Origin: Cyclobacterium lianum
Lineage (GTDB): Bacteria > Bacteroidota > Bacteroidia > Cytophagales > Cyclobacteriaceae
Direction: 5' to 3'
NCBI RefSeq assembly: GCF_900143075.1
Contig: NZ_FRCY01000001.1
Location: 248,001 to 312,000 of the forward strand
DNA length: 64,000 bases
The notes under the pieces were generated by a model. That model was not told where the DNA came from and did not search any database. It worked only from the letters and a program-made list of their open reading frames with translations. Shown piece by piece: positions 7,586 to 16,208 of this stretch (the first letter of the stretch is position 1; every line of letters begins with the position of its first letter). Made by a program: the position numbers and the translations under genes.

Positions 7586-10500
7586 TTATTCCGGCATCAT
7601 TTCCATGGACATGATGGCCATATTAACAGACTCTTCTTCGTTTAGTGAGGAAGTCACGATATACAAATCCTGGAAGCCAGGTTCACCGGCATCCTGAAAA
7701 GAAAGTTCGAAAGGATACTGCGTCATTCCCTCCGCTGGTTTCTTTCTGATGATCGCCTGGCCAAGTAATTTGCCCTCGGGACCACCTATCCTGGCCTCAA
7801 CCCTGTACCCGAAGTCAAATGCACGCTGCGAACCTGCAAGGAAGGCAATTCCTGAAATGCCATTCAGATCAACATTTTTTAAGGAGAAATGCCCCTGGCC
7901 CGTTGGTGCCAGCAATATTTGTTGTCCATTCACATCGAATGTATTGAACCCTCCGCCTGAGTTAAGATCGCCCAGATTAATTTTGCTATTTCTGAGGAAT
8001 GCAGTGGTGGAGGAACTCAGAGGCCTGATATTTTCTCCCCCTCTATCTGTGAAGCTGGCGTTGAGGATCATAACGCCATTTGCCGCCATTTCCTTGTCCT
8101 GAAGGGGGTCAAGTTCTCCTTCTGCTGGTAGAGAGGCCTCCAGATTTTCCAACTCTCCCAGGGAGAGTACCCAGGCCACAATTTTTCTGGCATCTCCTTC
8201 CTTAAGGGTGGGATTTGCCGGCATCATGGTTTCGCCCCAAACTCCAGAACCGCCTTTGAGGATTTTATTTACCAGATGGTCTACCGCACCGGCATCCCCT
8301 TCATATTTTTTTGCGACTTCCGTATAGGCCGGGCCGATAGAGGTTTCATTTTCTTTGTGGCAGGTTTTACAAGTAAGTGATTCCATGATGCTTTTGCCGG
8401 CCATGGCTTCTGACATGACCTGGTGGCCCATAGCGGCCTCGGCCTGATCAAAACCTTCGATATAATCTGCCGAAACATAAAGAGAAGACAGATCATTGCC
8501 TGCCTCAGGATCATCCGGGTCGTTGACCAGGACCTGGTACCCTACGTTTTTCCCTGGAAAATAAAAGCTTCCGTTTCCTGTAAACTCAATATGCACTTCC
8601 GGGGCGACATTGCCCGCATAGATATTGATGGTATTGCTACTTACGGTCTCACCGCTGGTATCGTTTACCCGAACAGACACATCATAGTCTCCGATGTTTT
8701 CAAAGGAATAACTAAGTTCAGGCACATCGGTGGTGATGATGTCACCATTGTCCAGGTCCCAGGTATAAGTCAGCGGATCATTTTCCGGATCGGTAACCTC
8801 AGCACTCAGGTTTACCGCCAGGGGCAGGCTCCCGGAAGTCTTATCAGCGCTGATACCGGCGATCACCGGCGCCCTGTTGCCGGGGTTATAATTGATAACC
8901 GAGAGTGCGGCATCAGGGTTAGCACTAAACCAGCCATTGCCATATTCAAGCAGGTACAGTTTGCCATCCGGGCCAAGTTCCATATCGATCAGGGCATTGT
9001 GGCGCACATTTTCCATGAAGGGCTCCATTTTCACATAATCACCATTTTCATCCATGCTTACCACTTTGATCCAGCCTCGGATCCATTCGTAGATAAAGAG
9101 CTTGCCGTCGTAGTAGTCTGGAAGTCCTCCACCATCCGGATACAGGTCCGAATAATATACAGGCCCGGCCATCGCATTTCGTCCGCCGGTTCCTACCTGG
9201 GGGAAAGTCTCAGACTGGTCATAGGGATAATAGATAAAGGCAGGCTGGGCAGGAGGCAGCTCCCGAAGGCCGGTATTGTTTTGAGATATATTTACCGGCG
9301 ACAGCGGGTCAAATTGTATTCCCGGTTCACCCGTATTGAAATTATAGGCATTGTAAGGATAATTGTCTCCTACGAAGAAGGGCCAACCAAAGAACCCGGC
9401 TTTTTTCGCCTGGTTGACTTCATCGTATCCCCTTGGCCCCCTCACCCCGAGGCTGTCTGCCCTTGCATCAGGACCGACTTCTCCCCAATAGAGGTAGCCT
9501 GTTTTCTGGTCTACACTGATCCGGTAGGGGTTACGGTTACCCTGTACATATATTTCCGGCTGGGTGCCCTCCATGCCCTCGGGATACAGGTTTCCTTCGG
9601 GAATGCTATAGCTTCCATCTTCATTGACCCGGATCCGGAGTATTTTTCCGCGAAGATCATTGGTGTTTCCGGAAGAACGGGCCGCATCGTATTGCTCAAA
9701 TCCGGGCCGGTCGTCCAGAGGAGCGTACCCCCTTAAGGTGTGCGTCTGATTGGGCTGGTTAAAGGGAGTAGAATTGTCACCGGCAGAAACATAGAGCAAT
9801 CCTTCGCTGTCGAAGGCTATAGACCCTCCGGTGTGGCAGCAAATATCCCGCTGAGAATAAAACTCCAGAATGATCTGTTCGCTATCCATTTTCCATTCTT
9901 CAGCTTCAAATTTAAATCTGGACAGCCTGTTGACAGATTTACCCACGGGACTGTAAAAGACATACACCCAGCGGTTGTTTTCGAAATCAGGGTCTGCTTT
10001 GATTCCCATCAAGCCTTCTTCTGCATTTACTCTGGGTACGTCTGTCTTCCAGTATACATCCAGTTGCGCGATTTGATTGGCAGTAGAATCACCGGCCTGA
10101 TAATACAGTATTTCGCCGCGTCTTTGGGCCACCAATATATCCAGATTGGGCAGGATGGCCATTTCGGTGGGTTCGGTAAACCCACCCCGCACCATAGTGA
10201 CCTTTTCAAAGCGGTCCGCTTCCGGAACCCTTTTGCTGGTCGCTTTGGAATAGTCCAGTATTTTGTTATCTCCTATGGCATATCTGATGCCTTCCAGCAG
10301 GTGTTTCAGGTACAAATCCTCTTCGAACGAAGCTGAAGTATGTCCGCCTCCGGTGTAGAAGGCCCTGCCTCCATCGTACTCATGGTACCAGGCAATGGGA
10401 TGCTCTCCCATATCTTCTCCTCCCTGGTAACTGTCCTCATCCAATGTCATCAACACCTTTACGTCTGTATTGAAATCCTTGTAGCTGTACCATTCATCTG

Positions 10501-11020
10501 TTCTTGTCCATTGTTCAGGTAAAAATGAAGTGCTGCTATGGGATTGATCCACCACATCGATTACACCTTCCTGCACATTGGGATGCGGGTCATTGATGCC
10601 CGGATGATCTGAAAAATAACCTCCGGCCATCTTTCCATACCAGGCCCAGTCATATTCGGTATCGGCTGCAGCGTGTATGCCCACGAAGCCGCCGCCTGCC
10701 TGAATGTACCGCTCGAAATCTGCTTCCTGGTAATGGTTCAACACATCTCCCGTGGTACTGAGAAATACCACCGCACTGTATTGTTGCAGTATTTCTTCTG
10801 CAAACATGGCCGCATTGGTAGTGGTATCCACTTGAAATCCGTTTTCCTTCCCTAATTTCACTATTGCCCGAACGCCATCCGGAATGGATTCATGGTAGTA
10901 ACCCGAGGTTTTGGAAAAGACCAATATTTTAGGATCTCCGGATCTGGTAGAACAGGCAGCTAAAAACAGGCCTGCAAACAAAAGGGCCAGAAAGCCCTTT
11001 ATGATGCGATTGATATACAT
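7586..11020 (-). CDS. ThuA / PQQ-type sugar dehydrogenase / PKD / cytochrome c multidomain lipoprotein
   Basis: A 1144-residue exported lipoprotein (start MYINRIIKGFLALLFAGLFL; lipobox LAAC). Domains in order are: ThuA-like trehalose-utilisation domain (about 30-260); glucose/sorbosone-dehydrogenase beta-propeller (about 275-690, with DICCHTGGSIAFD, the repeated LYVSAGDN type and YVQGNRNPYRI); PKD domain (about 730-815, LTYTWDLDNGD); a monohaem cytochrome c domain with CKTCH (about 885-970); and a C-terminal carbohydrate-binding-like beta-sandwich. The architecture suggests periplasmic or surface oxidation of a sugar, with electrons passed through the fused haem. An upstream in-frame ATG at 11065 is possible but would push the signal peptide inward. 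Confidence 0.87.
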   Translation of the reverse strand: MYINRIIKGFLALLFAGLFLAACSTRSGDPKILVFSKTSGYYHESIPDGVRAIVKLGKENGFQVDTTTNAAMFAEEILQQYSAVVFLSTTGDVLNHYQEADFERYIQAGGGFVGIHAAADTEYDWAWYGKMAGGYFSDHPGINDPHPNVQEGVIDVVDQSHSSTSFLPEQWTRTDEWYSYKDFNTDVKVLMTLDEDSYQGGEDMGEHPIAWYHEYDGGRAFYTGGGHTSASFEEDLYLKHLLEGIRYAIGDNKILDYSKATSKRVPEADRFEKVTMVRGGFTEPTEMAILPNLDILVAQRRGEILYYQAGDSTANQIAQLDVYWKTDVPRVNAEEGLMGIKADPDFENNRWVYVFYSPVGKSVNRLSRFKFEAEEWKMDSEQIILEFYSQRDICCHTGGSIAFDSEGLLYVSAGDNSTPFNQPNQTHTLRGYAPLDDRPGFEQYDAARSSGNTNDLRGKILRIRVNEDGSYSIPEGNLYPEGMEGTQPEIYVQGNRNPYRISVDQKTGYLYWGEVGPDARADSLGVRGPRGYDEVNQAKKAGFFGWPFFVGDNYPYNAYNFNTGEPGIQFDPLSPVNISQNNTGLRELPPAQPAFIYYPYDQSETFPQVGTGGRNAMAGPVYYSDLYPDGGGLPDYYDGKLFIYEWIRGWIKVVSMDENGDYVKMEPFMENVRHNALIDMELGPDGKLYLLEYGNGWFSANPDAALSVINYNPGNRAPVIAGISADKTSGSLPLAVNLSAEVTDPENDPLTYTWDLDNGDIITTDVPELSYSFENIGDYDVSVRVNDTSGETVSSNTINIYAGNVAPEVHIEFTGNGSFYFPGKNVGYQVLVNDPDDPEAGNDLSSLYVSADYIEGFDQAEAAMGHQVMSEAMAGKSIMESLTCKTCHKENETSIGPAYTEVAKKYEGDAGAVDHLVNKILKGGSGVWGETMMPANPTLKEGDARKIVAWVLSLGELENLEASLPAEGELDPLQDKEMAANGVMILNASFTDRGGENIRPLSSSTTAFLRNSKINLGDLNSGGGFNTFDVNGQQILLAPTGQGHFSLKNVDLNGISGIAFLAGSQRAFDFGYRVEARIGGPEGKLLGQAIIRKKPAEGMTQYPFELSFQDAGEPGFQDLYIVTSSLNEEESVNMAIMSMEMMPE

Positions 11021-11106
11021 ACTTCGTTTTAATTTTTGCAGCAATATAAAGAATATCTTTTTCATAAAGCCTCAACTGGCCCATATTTAGTTTAAATGGC
11101 TCCTTA

Positions 11107-11136
11107 TTTCCCGGGCCCGGGCTGCAGCCCGGGAAA
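11107..11136. repeat. GC-rich palindromic hairpin
   Basis: CCCGGGCTGCAGCCCGGG (11116-11133) is a perfect palindrome. An alternative longer fold pairs TTTCCCGGG with CCCGGGAAA. It sits between two co-directional minus-strand genes and may act as a terminator-like or REP-like element; there is no clear T tract. Confidence 0.6.
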
Positions 11137-11161
11137 GGGATGCCTTACCTGTGCATCTGAT

Positions 11162-12031
11162 TTAGAAATGGAAGGCCAGGTAAATGAAAAAGATATTCAG
11201 TGCAGTGGAGGATACCTTGTTCATCCACATGGCCATTTGGTGGCTTACATACTCTTCGGGATTTTTTCGGACCAGCAAAAACCATAGGGAGAAATAGCTC
11301 ACCACGGGCAACATGGCAAACAAAAATGCCCAAATAGCGGGGGGCAGGGGAATATTTAGGAAATATTGAATAAAAGCAACACCTCCCAATAAAAACCAAA
11401 TGGCGGCAAAACCGAAAGTACCCGACACGCCAAGTTTGATGCTGAGCGTAATATCTCCCCTTTTGAGGTCTTCACCGTGCTGGTAGACCTGGGTCAATGG
11501 ATAGGACCCCAGCAAAAGAACGCTGCTCAGTAGCGCGGGCACCCAGACCTCCTGTTGCAGGAGCTGGGTGGATCCCGAGCCGGTAATGCCTTCATAACAC
11601 ATTCCAAAGGTAAATGCCCCTTGAAAGAAGCCGGCGGTGAGCCAACTGATGTAGGGGTATTTCTTCAACCTGATGGAGGGATGGCTGTAAGCCATGGACA
11701 CCAGTCCATACACCAAAACCATAGCAAAAAAGACTATACCGAGAAAAAGGGAAGCGAATAACGCCAGCAAAAAGAAAACTTGTGAAAGGTAGTACAATCC
11801 CCGGGTAACTTTTTTGGGGTTTTTGAGCCCGCCGATACTTTTCTCGTCTTTGTCAAAATAGCTGTTGTATCCATTGCTGGAAGGATACAGGAGGAGGTGA
11901 AGAATGACCCACACCCAAATCGCCCTGCCAGTGTCAATCTCTGGAACAACTGCGAGTGCAAATAAGTACACTGGCATCAGGTAGTAGGAAAAGGGAATCC
12001 TCAGATGTTCCCAGTTGGATTTGGCAAACAT
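11162..12031 (-). CDS. UbiA family prenyltransferase
   Basis: A 289-residue integral membrane protein with eight to nine hydrophobic helices. It has the two Asp-rich prenyl-diphosphate/Mg motifs of the UbiA superfamily: NGYNSYFDKDEKS (about residues 53-65) and HGEDLKRGD (about 190-198). UbiA enzymes attach isoprenoid chains to aromatic or quinone acceptors in the cytoplasmic membrane. It is divergently placed (87 bases) from a type III polyketide synthase-methyltransferase pair, so the aromatic product of that pair is a candidate acceptor (inference). No menA-type neighbours support a menaquinone role here. Confidence 0.88.
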   Translation of the reverse strand: MFAKSNWEHLRIPFSYYLMPVYLFALAVVPEIDTGRAIWVWVILHLLLYPSSNGYNSYFDKDEKSIGGLKNPKKVTRGLYYLSQVFFLLALFASLFLGIVFFAMVLVYGLVSMAYSHPSIRLKKYPYISWLTAGFFQGAFTFGMCYEGITGSGSTQLLQQEVWVPALLSSVLLLGSYPLTQVYQHGEDLKRGDITLSIKLGVSGTFGFAAIWFLLGGVAFIQYFLNIPLPPAIWAFLFAMLPVVSYFSLWFLLVRKNPEEYVSHQMAMWMNKVSSTALNIFFIYLAFHF

Positions 12032-12118
12032 AACTCGAAAGCTTTATAATTTTTCGTCAGGGCAACGGTTTTTTACTTATCTTGAAAATTACAATAAATA
12101 TCAGCTAAATAGAAATCC

Positions 12119-13195
12119 ATGCAAAGCCATATCGTCAGTATAGGGTTGGCCAATCCCGGAAACCCTATACCTCAGGAGAAAATCAGTCGCTTCATGCAAA
12201 TGGCTCATGGCTTGGATCGCAAAGAAAGTAGAAAATTAGGATTTGTATACCGGAAGTCCGGTATCCGTCAGCGGTACAGTGCATTGAGTGATTTTCACCA
12301 CGAAGACCCGGCAAAGTTTGCCTTTTTTCCGAACAATCCTAGCCTGGAACCTTTCCCGGGTACATCCAGCAGGATGAGAATTTTCAGAAAGGAGGCGCCT
12401 GTTCTCGCCAATCTGGCCATCGAACGCTGTTTGAAAAAAGCAGACGCATTGCCAGGAAGCATTACCCATCTGGTGCTGGTTTCCTGTACGGGCATGTATG
12501 CTCCGGGAGTGGAAATGGATATCATTCAAACGATGGGCTTCGCCAATACCATAGAAAGATATGCCATACATTTTATGGGCTGTTATGCTGCCTTCAACGC
12601 GATAAAACTGGCGGACCGCATCTGTCACAGTGAGCAGGATGCCAAGGTATTGGTAGTAGGCGTTGAGCTTTGTACCATCCATTTTCAGAAAGACTACAAT
12701 GAAGACAATGTCATCGCCAACGCCCTTTTTGGAGACGGAGCTGCCGCTGTATTGATCAAATCATCTGCGAAGGGACTTGCTATCAAAGCATACCAAAGCA
12801 ATATCCTGGTAGAAGGAGAGTCGGATATGGCCTGGTCGATAGGAGATTTTGGTTTCGAGATGAAACTCAGCAAATATATTCCGGAGCTGCTCAGTAACGG
12901 TATTCAGCAGTTCGGAAGAAATCTGGAAAAGAAATTCGGCATTTCCCGTATCCGGCAATTTGCCATACACCCGGGGGGTAGACAGATTCTGAAAAGAATA
13001 GAAATGGCTTTCGGTATCAGAGAGCAGCAAAATTTTCATGCCCATGAAGTGCTGGGGAAATTTGGAAACATGTCGTCAGTCACGATATTGTTTGTATTGG
13101 CAGGTATTTTAGAAGATCCAGCCATACAGGGAGATATCCTGGCCATGGGTTTTGGCCCCGGACTTACCCTGGAAACATTATTGCTGGAAAAATGA
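12119..13195 (+). CDS. Type III polyketide synthase (chalcone/stilbene synthase family)
   Basis: The 358-residue length is typical of type III PKS. The catalytic triad is visible: Cys155 in HFMGCYAAFNA, His284 in FAIHPGGRQIL and Asn317 in GKFGNMSSVT. The terminal GFGPGLTLE loop is also present. These homodimeric cytosolic enzymes condense malonyl-CoA on an acyl-CoA starter to make pyrones, resorcinols or phloroglucinols. The next gene, a methyltransferase, overlaps by four bases. In Streptomyces srsABC-type loci, a type III PKS, methyltransferase and flavoprotein hydroxylase make methylated phenolic lipids. The same enzyme set exists in this window, with the flavoprotein at 35765-36883. Confidence 0.95.
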   Translation: MQSHIVSIGLANPGNPIPQEKISRFMQMAHGLDRKESRKLGFVYRKSGIRQRYSALSDFHHEDPAKFAFFPNNPSLEPFPGTSSRMRIFRKEAPVLANLAIERCLKKADALPGSITHLVLVSCTGMYAPGVEMDIIQTMGFANTIERYAIHFMGCYAAFNAIKLADRICHSEQDAKVLVVGVELCTIHFQKDYNEDNVIANALFGDGAAAVLIKSSAKGLAIKAYQSNILVEGESDMAWSIGDFGFEMKLSKYIPELLSNGIQQFGRNLEKKFGISRIRQFAIHPGGRQILKRIEMAFGIREQQNFHAHEVLGKFGNMSSVTILFVLAGILEDPAIQGDILAMGFGPGLTLETLLLEK

Positions 13196-13902
13196 TGGAT
13201 AAATTTTCCCAACGAAGCGAGGCCAAAGAATGGATGGATGACCTGCAATGCAGCGGCAGAGAGCTGGACCAAACTATACGGGAGCTAAAGACCATTAACC
13301 GGCTACTTGGCGGCAACAGCGTGACCACCTCAGGCCTGGATTACCTGATGCGGCAGAGGCCTCAGGAGCAGTACGCTATTGCCGACCTGGGCTGTGGTGG
13401 GGGGGATATGGCCATATGGATAAAAAAATGGAGCCTCCAGAAGGGGCATGATTGTAAAGTGACCGGGATAGACGCCAACCCCAACATCATTGCCCTTGCA
13501 AGAGAAAGATGCAGGGCTGCAGGTATGGAAGTAGACTTCAATGTAGCCAATGTTTTTGACCCGGGATTTTTACAGCAGGGCACAGATCTGATCACCTGTA
13601 CTTTATTTACCCATCATTTTACCAATGAAGAACTTATTTCGCTGATCGGAAACCTAAAGCAGTCCGGCAGCATCGGCATTGTCATCAATGACCTTCACCG
13701 CCATTTTCTGGCCTACTACAGTATCATGGGGCTAACCAGCCTGTTTTCGAGATCGGCGATGGTAAAAAATGATGCGCCGCTGTCGGTATTGCGCGCTTTC
13801 TCCAGAAACGACTGGGAGCACATCCTAAAGGCTGCCAATGTCGAAAAATTTAAAATTTCCTGGAACTGGGCCTTCAGATGGCAGGTTATTTGCTGGTTTT
13901 GA
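13192..13902 (+). CDS. SAM-dependent methyltransferase paired with type III PKS
   Basis: The 236-residue class I methyltransferase has motif I DLGCGGGDMA at about residues 64-73. An acidic post-I strand, VTGIDANP, and a FDPGFLQQGTDLITCTLFTH region follow. It starts by ATGATG overlap with the polyketide synthase gene, indicating an operon. It probably O- or C-methylates the polyketide product (inference from pairing). The C-terminus is short and hydrophobic (WNWAFRWQVICWF), which could associate with the membrane. Confidence 0.88.
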   Translation: MMDKFSQRSEAKEWMDDLQCSGRELDQTIRELKTINRLLGGNSVTTSGLDYLMRQRPQEQYAIADLGCGGGDMAIWIKKWSLQKGHDCKVTGIDANPNIIALARERCRAAGMEVDFNVANVFDPGFLQQGTDLITCTLFTHHFTNEELISLIGNLKQSGSIGIVINDLHRHFLAYYSIMGLTSLFSRSAMVKNDAPLSVLRAFSRNDWEHILKAANVEKFKISWNWAFRWQVICWF

Positions 13903-13950
13903 GTAAATTTTCGTATTTTAAACCAATTCAAACATAAAAGACAGACAACT

Positions 13951-14802
13951 ATGGACATGGATACCATTGATTTTGCAGGTATGATGGAAAATGCGCTGCC
14001 GCTTATTTTACTCGCCCTGAAGAGTATTCTGATTGCCGTAATTATTTACTTTATTGGTAAATGGGTGATCAATTTTACCTTAAAGGCGATAGACAAACTT
14101 TTCGTGAAATATGATGTTGATCCCTCTCTATCAAGCTTTTTACGAAGCTTTTTAAAAGGCTTGTTGTATATACTGCTGATTCTGGCTGTACTTTCCACCC
14201 TGGGGGTTGAAGTAACTGCCTTTATTGCTGTATTGGGTGCCGCCGGCCTGGCCATTGGTCTGGCCCTTCAGGGATCATTGGCCAATTTTGCAGGTGGGAT
14301 CCTGATACTGATCTTCAAGCCTTTTAAGGTAGGGGATACCATCGAAGCACAGGGAACCCTTGGCTCAGTAGAAAATATCGCCATTCTCTATACCACTGTT
14401 CGAAATTTTGACAACAAAGTGGTTACTATTCCTAACGGAGCTCTGGCCAACAATAGCATAACCAATTTTTCTGTTAAACCTACCAGGAGGGTGGAAATGG
14501 CTGTAGGCGTAGCCTATGGCACTGACCTGAAAAAAACCAGACAGGTGATTTTAGACACTTTGAAAAGGGATGATCGCATACACAACGATCCTGCGCCTGC
14601 CGTATATTTTACAAATTTTGGAGACAATTCACTGGATTTGTCCGTGAGGTGCTGGGCCGATGCCGATAATTTATGGCCGGTGTATTGGGACAACATGGAA
14701 GCGATCAAAGAATCTCTGGAAGGTGCTGATATTGAAGTACCATTCCCACAGCGGGATGTGCACCACTTTTTTCCGGAAGGTATGCCTGAGAAAAAGGGAT
14801 AA
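13951..14802 (+). CDS. MscS family mechanosensitive channel
   Basis: A 283-residue small-conductance channel. There are three transmembrane helices (about 17-40, 65-85, 90-120), the last being the Gly/Ala-rich pore helix AVLGAAGLAIGLALQGSLAN. The beta domain follows (FKVGDTIEAQGTLGSVENI, then VTIPNGALANNSITNFS) and then the C-terminal alpha/beta domain. It lies 48 bases after the methyltransferase and may or may not be in that operon. It acts in the cytoplasmic membrane to release solutes on hypo-osmotic shock. Start at 13951, or two codons later. Confidence 0.95.
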   Translation: MDMDTIDFAGMMENALPLILLALKSILIAVIIYFIGKWVINFTLKAIDKLFVKYDVDPSLSSFLRSFLKGLLYILLILAVLSTLGVEVTAFIAVLGAAGLAIGLALQGSLANFAGGILILIFKPFKVGDTIEAQGTLGSVENIAILYTTVRNFDNKVVTIPNGALANNSITNFSVKPTRRVEMAVGVAYGTDLKKTRQVILDTLKRDDRIHNDPAPAVYFTNFGDNSLDLSVRCWADADNLWPVYWDNMEAIKESLEGADIEVPFPQRDVHHFFPEGMPEKKG

Positions 14803-14826
14803 TAGCAAAGAATAAGGGTGAAAAAG

Positions 14827-14864
14827 CCGGAGCCTCCAACACTACCAAGTTAAAGAGGCTCCGG
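14827..14864 (+). terminator. Possible terminator hairpin after mscS
   Basis: CCGGAGCCTC pairs perfectly with GAGGCTCCGG across an 18-base loop, 24 bases after the channel gene. No T tract follows, so intrinsic termination is uncertain. Confidence 0.45.
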
Positions 14865-14965
14865 GCAAACCCTACATTAAAAAGTAACCAACTACCAAAA
14901 CTGAATCCACTTCACTTCCAACCGCACACGTAATTTGCTTTCAAAAAAATAAAACCTTTAATTTT

Positions 14966-15757
14966 TTATTCGCATGCTTTCGCATCAAAATGAACCAATA
15001 TTTTTTTATCCCCCTGGTTAAAAAGCTGCAAACTACCCTCTGAAGGGCTGGGAACAGCAGATTCCATGCATTCCTGCAGGTACACGATGGGTTTTACGAT
15101 TTCAAAGGATGTGCTGAGATATTTTTCCGTAGACAGGCGTCCCGATCCTGAAAGGTATATCCTGAAACCTGTTTTTTCTGTAGACAGTTGCAGATCCCGT
15201 ACGTATCGCTGCTGCATGCTGAACTTTTTTCCCTGAACGTTGACCAATTGAAAATTTTCCGTATCTGAAGAAAATCTCAGGCTTCTGCTCGAGACCTGAT
15301 ATCCCAGATTCTTCAATATTCGCTGCCCTTCCATCCTGTGTCCGTTCAGAGAAAAATCCTGAAATGTAATGCTCATTTCACTTCCTTTAAACAGAAACTC
15401 ATCGGTGTAGGAGATTACAATTGCCCCTTTTTTCTCCAGTCCCCTGTTGCAGACACATCCGTCACCATAATCTACCCTGATCAGCTTGTTCTTTTCATCT
15501 CTGCTAATGCTTGATCCCGGGCAGCTTGAAGCATCCAGCAAGGGCCTGATCTTGTACTGTGTCAGATCCTGTTGCATGGCAGACAGGACCAGCAGGTCTA
15601 CCTCTTCTATCAAACCCATCATGTCTGAAACCTCTCCGGAAGAAAGTATTTCTGCAGCGGGTATCAGATCTTCAGATTCCGTCGGCATGCAGGAAAAGAG
15701 AATGAAAGGAATACTTGCAACCCAATATTTCAGGAAACTAAATTTTGAAATCCCCAT
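14966..15757 (-). CDS. Hypothetical lipoprotein
   Basis: The 263-residue protein has signal MGISKFSFLKYWVASIPFIL and lipobox LFSC (Cys at about 21). The mature part is beta-rich, with no motif I recognise. Two Cys pairs (DASSCPGSS and DGCVCNRG) could form disulfides. The start at 15757 is preferred over 15841 because it gives a proper signal peptide. It is convergent with mscS. Several Bacteroidota lipoproteins of similar size share the pattern of one strand-rich domain, but I cannot assign a family. Confidence 0.7.
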   Translation of the reverse strand: MGISKFSFLKYWVASIPFILFSCMPTESEDLIPAAEILSSGEVSDMMGLIEEVDLLVLSAMQQDLTQYKIRPLLDASSCPGSSISRDEKNKLIRVDYGDGCVCNRGLEKKGAIVISYTDEFLFKGSEMSITFQDFSLNGHRMEGQRILKNLGYQVSSRSLRFSSDTENFQLVNVQGKKFSMQQRYVRDLQLSTEKTGFRIYLSGSGRLSTEKYLSTSFEIVKPIVYLQECMESAVPSPSEGSLQLFNQGDKKILVHFDAKACE

Positions 15758-16172
15758 CTCTAACCTTGTGATAAAGTCAATGATCGTTTGTTTGTATTCG
15801 AAATGTAATATTGAAAAAATTGCTAAACCAATAAAAAACAAATTTATTTACTTTTAAAATTAACAAAACATATATTTGATTTCAAAAAGCAAAAAAATAG
15901 GTGTGCTCGAAAAAATGTACAAAAAAATGTGGCTGCCCAATTTAAAAATGCAGCTTGTATGCACTGATAGACTTGTTTTTGTTTCTAATTAAAAGGGTTT
16001 GTTGAAAAAGTTTAAAAATTTATTTTAATATTCATGAATTTCCTGCTCGAAAATCCATTTAAATGGTTGCGCTTTTAATTGATACGGCCTATCAATATGC
16101 AGGTGCTCACGGCTTTAATTTCTATTCAGCCGATGAGGGGAGGTGTTTTTCTCTAAGCTAGAAAATAAATTT
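15758..16172. other. AT-rich intergenic region, no gene seen
   Basis: About 400 bases between divergent genes. It is strongly AT-rich with A/T runs and short ORFs only. I see no RNA gene or clear operator; only the promoter element at 16173 is recognisable at its right end. Confidence 0.6.
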
Positions 16173-16180
16173 TATCTTTG
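16173..16180 (+). promoter_or_regulatory. -7 promoter element of mutS-like gene
   Basis: TATCTTTG matches the Bacteroidota -7 consensus TAnnTTTG, 29 bases upstream of the ATG at 16209. This supports that start over 16143. No good TTG -33 was seen. Confidence 0.55.
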
Positions 16181-16208
16181 GTCCCTGATCTTAGAACCCA
16201 CATCCACA

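Noticed and set aside
8423-9736. 437-residue plus-strand ORF opposite the large dehydrogenase gene
   Set aside because: Reverse-strand shadow of 7586-11020. No domain motifs, and its sequence mirrors the codon use of the real gene.
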